Origin: Varroa destructor
Lineage: Eukaryota > Arthropoda > Arachnida > Mesostigmata > Varroidae
NCBI RefSeq assembly: GCF_002443255.2
Contig: NW_019211458.1
Location: forward strand, 41,668,365 to 41,732,364
Direction of reading: 5' to 3'
Length of the DNA: 64,000 bases
Shown here: in pieces, positions 58,101-64,000 of the stretch
How positions within the stretch are numbered: the first letter of the stretch is position 1
Layout of the letters: each line of letters starts with the position of its first letter
The notes under the pieces: generated by a model
Database searches by the model: none
Seen by the model: the letters and a program-made list of their open reading frames with translations, nothing else
Told to the model about the DNA's origin: nothing
Made by a program: the position numbers and the translations under genes

Positions 58101-61100
58101 CGCAGTTCTACACAAAAGCAACCCCAAGGATTTTCGACCTTCAACGAGATATCTGCAGCTGGTTTTTAATTAGGATTTCAAATTATGCTAGCTTTTTTTG
58201 TTCTTCCCTTTGAGCGAAAAACTTACTTATTAATAATCCGCGATAGTACAGACACTTCACGTCATGTATCTTATTCTTTAGCAAAGACCTTAGTTCTCCC
58301 TACAGCTCGTACGCACGAGGTACCGCCGAAACCCGGAGTAGCCCAGTGATCGATGACGTTGCCCAAACTGAACGCGCGGCGGTGTTTTGCTTTGAATAAT
58401 GTTTTTCTTTCGTCCCAGAGTCGCAATACCGACTTTCCACGATGCTTGTTTGCTCGGTGGTCCCTTCCCCTGGGAATCGTTTCGTGCTTCCGGAAAGAAT
58501 CAACGATAAGCATCAGATTTATTTTTCTAATGTGAAGGACGACATCGTGCTCTGACAAAATGAATGTTAGAATGAACGCCGTGATTGGTGGACTAAACAT
58601 TTTTCGCACTTGGCTTCATCATCGACAAAGAATTTTTCGGGCCCAGCATTACTATTATTAGTGGGTAATGATTGTATGCTCAAGGAGTGTGCGTTTCTCT
58701 TCAACTAATTATCTTGTGCTTTAGTACCAAAACAAATGTATCTGAAATAACAGGATGAGAGGTATCGTACAGACGATTGATTTTCGTGATAAAAATAAAT
58801 ACATGTGTTTCCATAAATATGAGCATAATTATATACAATATTGTGCAACGCTTATGAACGAATCGTCTTACCTAAAGCCTATTAACTCGATTTAGATTGT
58901 TGCAATGGCCGCGCACGCACAGACTTAATTATATTATTCTATTATATTTTGCTCTTGTTAAACTTAGGTTTGAAATCGAAAAACATAGAGGAACGATTAT
59001 TGTTTAGATATGTTTTATTTGAGCAATGGGTTGAGCGAGTGGAAGCAGAAAACCTAAAGAAGCATCCACTAACAAAACTTTGCTGCTGATAACAATAAAA
59101 ACAACGAATTCAACTTTTACGGAGTTACACTAAAATTTTTAGAAAAAGCTCGGAAAGTCGTAGATCTGGACTGTGTCGCGCTTATCGGAATGTTTATGAA
59201 TAACTGGCTCAAAAACGGCGTGAAGTATGCTAACTAATGTAGGATAATTATGTTAAGTTGCCTCTGTTCTCAAAGTTCCCTCGTAGAAACTCACGGTCGA
59301 ACATGGTTTTTCTTTAAATTTTTTTTTATTATTATTATTTTCCTTATGAGCTGTAAGAGGTACGATGGGTAGGTAGTCAATTAGAATTTTACAGAGAATT
59401 GCTCTTTTCAAGATTTCTATTTTCAAAAACAAGCTATAAGCAGCGCATTTTCCGATTCACCCTTTGGTTTTACTATAAAGATGACTTAGTCTGCTTTGAG
59501 TCAGTGTAGTATCGTTCTATACTAAACAATGGAGACACTCATCGTTGATCGAACGATCATGGTCATGTCAGAAAATTTCTATGTACTGCCAAATTTTAGC
59601 ATCTTGGAACTAATAACTTACCGGTGTTCGATGACGATTTTATTTATATTTACCAAGTTCATGCGACGAGATCTTACAGTACCTATGATAATGTGCACCA
59701 CATCTTTTAAACCCCCCAAAAGTCAGGAGTCGGCGGATGCGTTCGTTCGTATACAATATACTAGACATTTGAGTAGAACGAGCGAAAAATCACAAGAGTG
59801 ATAAAGAGGAAATGTTGGTTGTCACAGAATCCATTTGCCGTGAATCCGCTCGTCAGATTCTTCGAGATGTCAAGCCTTTCTCAAGCAGAATAAACAGCAA
59901 CGGCTGTAAATGAGTTAGAAATATAGAAGAGGGTCAGTTGGTCTCACTTTTTTAAAAAAGTTTGCTTAAAAAATCACTGCACACTATTTGTAATGTTTGC
60001 CTTAAAGCTTAGCGTTTAATTACTTGACGTGCCTAAATATGACTATCTGTATCTTATAGTTATCAGGAACCTGAAATTGGTTTTCATTGTGTTACATGCA
60101 TTGTTGGCTATTGTAGTAACGTCGCCGGTGAAAGTTACCTCTTAATACCTTCAGGATAACCTGATGCTAGAATGAATGGATCCGCTCTAAAATGGAATTA
60201 AACCATTCTACCGGTCTTTCGGCCCGTTTACTTTACATTACAACCACAGTCACTGCAGAATAAGCTGCATGCAGTATTGGCAACAATATGGAACTGAAAA
60301 TAACTTATAATATCTGGAATCACGTACAAATCACTGTGTTTTAAAACGGAGACAACTCGTGGGTGTAATATAGTCTTTTGTATGGATGTCCTTAAACAGT
60401 ACTCGGCTGTATTAGCTAATGACTGACAATATATAGCTCAAGGGTTTTGTACCTCGATCGCGCTCGACGCAGCAGTTACCTACTATCTCTTTACTCTTAG
60501 CCATTGAACTGCATAAAAGTAGATTTAGTTTTAAAAAATGTACAATAACTGTAAATATTAATCATTGCATAAGCTGCTGAAATACTACAACCGTGTTAAT
60601 AATCAGCTTCACTTGACGTAATAAAGGTTCATTTGTCTTGTTGATATAGAATTTTTTTTTAGGTTTTTAGAACCTCTGAATAATGGTAGCTTATGAAACC
60701 TCAGAAGGCCGAGCTAAATAGATATGGAAGGGAAACAATACATACGTCTACTCTGATTGACCCCGACCACAAACTTCCTGCCAGCCCTCTGCGTCATCAG
60801 TAACCCGGTCAGGGTAACTAAAGTGGGACCTGTTGCGAAGTCCTATCCAGCCGCTTAATAACTCAAGCAATACGGCTCTGCGTTTCGTTAACCTACAGTA
60901 CAATGGCTATTGGACATTTGGCAACGCTTTAAATTTACTTTGGAGCAAACTCATCGATGACATCAGTCCGTCATATTTCAATTCAAAAACTGTTTGAAAA
61001 AGCCAGCGAAGGACCGGCAAAACTTCGAGAAGATAATATTTTTCCATCCGATTACACTGAAAAAAACGCGAACCGATCAGTGGGAAAGATTAATCGTACG

Positions 61101-61169
61101 CGTCCTGGCTAGCCAGTCGCGAGTAAAAACTTGCATCTTGAACTTCGATAGGCGGAATTCGCCTGCCCA
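55197..61169. other. no gene supported apart from a CpG-rich palindromic spot
   Basis: Mostly AT-rich. The GC-richer stretch 58300-58500 is open on both strands without a domain I know. The stretch 56437-56634 is CpG-rich (see the palindrome at 56568). Around 60757-60900 the minus strand has a protein-like run (..LLELLSGWIGLRNRSHFSYP..) that might be an exon or element fragment. Confidence 0.35.
56568..56594. promoter_or_regulatory. CpG-rich palindrome with CRE and E-box cores
   Basis: ATGACG, one T, the perfect 14-bp palindrome CGTGCACGTGCACG, then CGTCAT. The centre is an E-box (CACGTG), the left edge contains TGACGTC (CRE-like) and the right edge the matching half site. ETS-like CCGGAA and TTCCGG lie 15-30 bp upstream, and TATAAAGG lies about 115 bp downstream on the plus strand. 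This resembles a promoter, but I see no adjoining first exon. Confidence 0.4.
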
Positions 61170-61626
61170 TCATTGATATGATTTTTGCCAGAGTACGTAG
61201 TCTTCGTTCCCTACTGATGGTCTTGGTTTCTTGCATTGAGTACCTGCTATACGATGCGAGAAGCCGTCTAAGCCTAAACGTACGCACTTCTCTAAATGTT
61301 CCATTTTGGCATCGAGCAAATAACAGCGGCGATTCTTGACTCCTCCGAAGCACAATGTGGCACCATATACAGTGATGTCTATATTGCTGCTAAATCGTAT
61401 ATTAAATATCTTATTTGGACTAGAATAGCTGAGTACCGCAGTCGTCTATCGCAGCCCTAGCTTGGCCGGCGGCTTCACCTGCATTTTTTAGACTACGAAT
61501 TATTTGGGCGGAGCGCTTTGATGGAGTTGGCCCATCCATCAAAAGCTGTAGCTGTATCTTTGTCTCCCGTATTAGTCCGAAGCTACTGAGTAATGTAGCC
61601 TTTGCACGTCTGATATGCCTCGGGAT
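61170..61626 (-). CDS. unrecognised gene, two 3' exons with a 100-nt intron
   Basis: Exon 61626-61479 (acceptor GACTATAG, phase 0 to 1) reads IPRHIRRAKATLLSSFGLIR, ETKIQLQLLMDGPTPSKRSA and QIIRSLKNA, ending at an ideal donor, TGCAG|GTGAAG. The 100-nt intron ends GCAATATAG at 61379. Exon 61378-61170 continues in phase with ITVYGATLCFGGVKNRRCYL, LDAKMEHLEKCVRLGLDGFS, HRIAGTQCKKPRPSVGNEDY and VLWQKSYQ, then TGA. This gives about 118 residues, basic and probably globular, with one competing open frame over the second exon (61353-61090). An in-frame TAG before the first exon means more exons lie upstream. A minus-strand frame at 61649-61972 with a hydrophobic stretch (..FLVNLLLFIVFVVDPIF..) might hold the start, but no in-phase junction is clear. 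No family recognised. Confidence 0.5.
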
Positions 61627-61972
61627 CTATAGTCTTTGGAGACCATTGCTAAGAAATTCTACGTAACCGAAACACGCTCCTGAGTCTTGAGGACTTCCAT
61701 GCACCTGTGTCAGTCGCCACTATAAAAGGCATCAGCAGCCGTGATGGCGTGAGAATGTGTAAGTTGGGTAGAGGCGTGGCTACCACGACACAACACGCGA
61801 AGATGGGATCGACCACGAACACAATGAACAACAATAGGTTAACCAAAAAAGAAAGATGGATGCGACGATTCTTTGCGGCGACGGGACGAAACCGTATAAT
61901 GCTAAAACATATATAAAAGGAAAATCGCTTCGGGAAATGCCATCTTGACGATGAATTGAGGATATTTGCCAA

Positions 61973-64000
61973 GTGTTTCTACAATTTGAATCGAGGTGCA
62001 CACGCCGTGGAAACGCCTAGATAAGGTCAGTAACAACAGAACAAACTGTTGGCATCTATCAATACACTATGCCAGCGTCATGTATTAACTCTGGCCTTAC
62101 TATCAATAAATCATACAATAATTCACTAGGAGTCTGGCAGTTGAAACATATACGATACTTACATGTTTACAGGACTACGGTTTTCCTATTGTGTTCACTG
62201 AAGAGCACGATTTGTGGAACAAATAACTACTAAACTAAATAAGTTGTACATATTTGAATAGCTGAAGGCAACTTGCACCTATGTAATAATAAAATATAGC
62301 TGCTGCGGAAATATCTATATAACAGTAAAAATAAGTTTATCTAATTAAAGTAGAGGTCAAACATACATCCGTGTAACTTGGATAAAATATGAATGACAAA
62401 AATAATGCATTTTAATAGATAAATACATTTGAGATGCTTTTCGCACGCAGTTATAACATTGGCCATTGTTGAGCCTTTCGGCATCACTAGGAGGTTTTCT
62501 GCGATAGAATTTTTCATGATACTTTCTGTTTTTAAGCTCCTGCTCCATCAACTAGCTGTGAACCAGAAAATATTAGGTAATCTAAGTACGGCTTGTGGTT
62601 AGCGGAGAGCGGTATTTTTCATTCTGTTGCTATCCTGACGGTTGTTAATGAACTATGCTGAATTAAAAGACAGCCATATTGTTGGATTAATAAATAAGAC
62701 CATTGCACTCTTGCAGCAGCTACATTTTGAAGCTACTGTCTTCCCTTACTAAGTAGACCCTAAATTGACCGCCTCTCACAGATCATCACGTTTAGAAGAT
62801 CCCTGTGTTTCGAATTTTAAGTCAGTTTCAAAGTCTCAAAAGGTCAAAGTACTAAGTGAAAGACTGGATTTAGAAGCTCTCGTATAGATTGGATTCGCTA
62901 TTTGCAATTTATCTATATGAACCATATCCGAATATTTGATTAAATATTAATTATCTGCGTGAAGAAGGATAAGAAGTAAGCAAAGTAAATATTAAGAGGT
63001 GCGATTTCATCTGATTGTCAAACAATAATTTTAAAACTCGCAATTAAATCATTGCAGTGTTGCTGGCTATCATATTGTAGAGAGAACGAGATCGTTCGAT
63101 TGATCAGGCCAGGAAAAATTATACGCTATACTGATCCAATTGGCTTATGTTTATTAGCAGCATATCAGACAGAACAAACGAAAGCGCTTGAACGGTCTGG
63201 AAGAATACAAATTACATGTTCACTATGAATCTACTTAAATTATAGTAAAAAAACTACCGTCAAATTTAGTTTAGTTAGGTATGGACCTGGCAGTGTGAGC
63301 AGAGATCATGAACAGCATTTGTCCCATCTGCCGCGTAAATTCAAAGCTTTTTTTTTCAAAAGTTATCCTAGGATTGCAGATTAAAGCTGGTCATTCGAGA
63401 AGAATATTGCGGGAAAACTTTGTAGCCTCGACGTTTTGAAGTGAATTCCACAATGCTACATATGTGCTGGCGGGCAACTCTCGCATAACATTTAGTTCTA
63501 GAACAACTCTCATACAAGTAGGTAACGGAGGGCATGATGGTGCTGTGCAATATTACTAAGCGTATCTACACTAAACTAGGGATGTGTTCAGTTCCAAGAA
63601 CTTCTCATACAACGTCTACCAACGTTCTACATGTCTAATACCCATCCGCATACTTAGTTCTGGTACGCGGTTCTCACTTAGGGGTGGACCTCGACAAACC
63701 TTCCGCCCTGTAGATTCCAACTGTTGTTGTTTTTCAAGCAAAAAAAAAATGCAATTACCTTACGTAAAATGGATCCCCATCAAACTCGGACAGTCGATTT
63801 GACTCGTTGGAACTAGTTTGTTTTTTACCACGATTAGATATAATGTTTTGTCGAATGTTCTGCCATCTGAAATACACACATTTGTAGTCCGAATTTGAAA
63901 TATAATTGTGCGATACTTCATGACACGATGCCATGTGGGGCAAGAAGCTTTTCAGCCGCGTATGACACGAACGAAAAACTTGAAGTGAAACGATTGGAGA
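61973..64000. other. no gene supported
   Basis: AT-rich sequence with only short random frames. I see nothing definite. Confidence 0.4.

Noticed and set aside
1..64000. CRISPR array, bacterial operon, prophage or plasmid features
   Set aside because: No repeat-spacer structure and no long ORFs with ribosome binding sites; splice-site-bounded exons and LINE relics show eukaryotic nuclear DNA.

Overview
This window looks like nuclear DNA of an arthropod, possibly a chelicerate such as a mite. That placement is an inference. It is AT-rich, full of microsatellites and homopolymer runs, and has no long open frames, no operons and no rRNA or tRNA that I can support. Coding sequence comes as short exons bounded by GT/AG sites, with introns from about 50 nt to possibly several kb. 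The clearest lineage signal is a CCHamide neuropeptide gene on the minus strand. A mariner transposase relic and several decayed non-LTR retrotransposons also fit an arthropod.

Layout. 1-4.2 kb: nothing I can support as a gene. 4.26-4.66 kb (minus): two exons encoding CCHamide (C-x-x-Y-G-H-S-C-x-G-G-H-GKR). Other minus-strand candidate exons lie at 5.5, 6.8, 7.0, 10.2, 14.8 and 16.3 kb. The 16.3 kb exon encodes a clean signal peptide and ends in phase 1. It could feed the CCHamide exons, or an open exon at 14.8 kb that starts with Lys-Lys-Arg. 8.3-9.8 kb: coding-like segments on both strands, partly decayed, around AT and ATT microsatellites, followed by a (TACCC)17 array at 10.0 kb. 17 kb: an unassigned coding-like frame. 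19.1 and 20.7 kb: mariner relics. 21.4-23.5 kb (plus): candidate exons, including a pair separated by a 52-nt intron. 26.5-32.4 kb (plus): isolated candidate exons. 34.3 kb: a perfect heat-shock-type element. 35.9-39.7 kb: a patchwork of dead LINE reverse transcriptases (R1/Jockey-like and RTE-like) around a duplicated 65-bp unit. 40.4-43.4 kb (plus): a chain of coding-like exons of unknown family. 46.0-47.0 kb (plus): four exons in consistent phase, one only 28 nt, ending a protein I do not recognise. 55.0-55.2 kb (plus): a likely C-terminal exon. 56.57 kb: a CpG-rich palindrome with CRE and E-box cores. 61.2-61.6 kb (minus): two phase-consistent exons ending another unrecognised protein.

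Only the CCHamide, mariner and LINE calls rest on family motifs I recognise. The other exon calls rest on splice sites, phase agreement and amino-acid composition read by eye, and several have a competing frame, which I state. I found no compelling evidence for a new biological system. The most interesting points are the CCHamide locus with its possible alternative ending, the unrecognised genes with very small introns and exons, and a few perfect palindromic elements.
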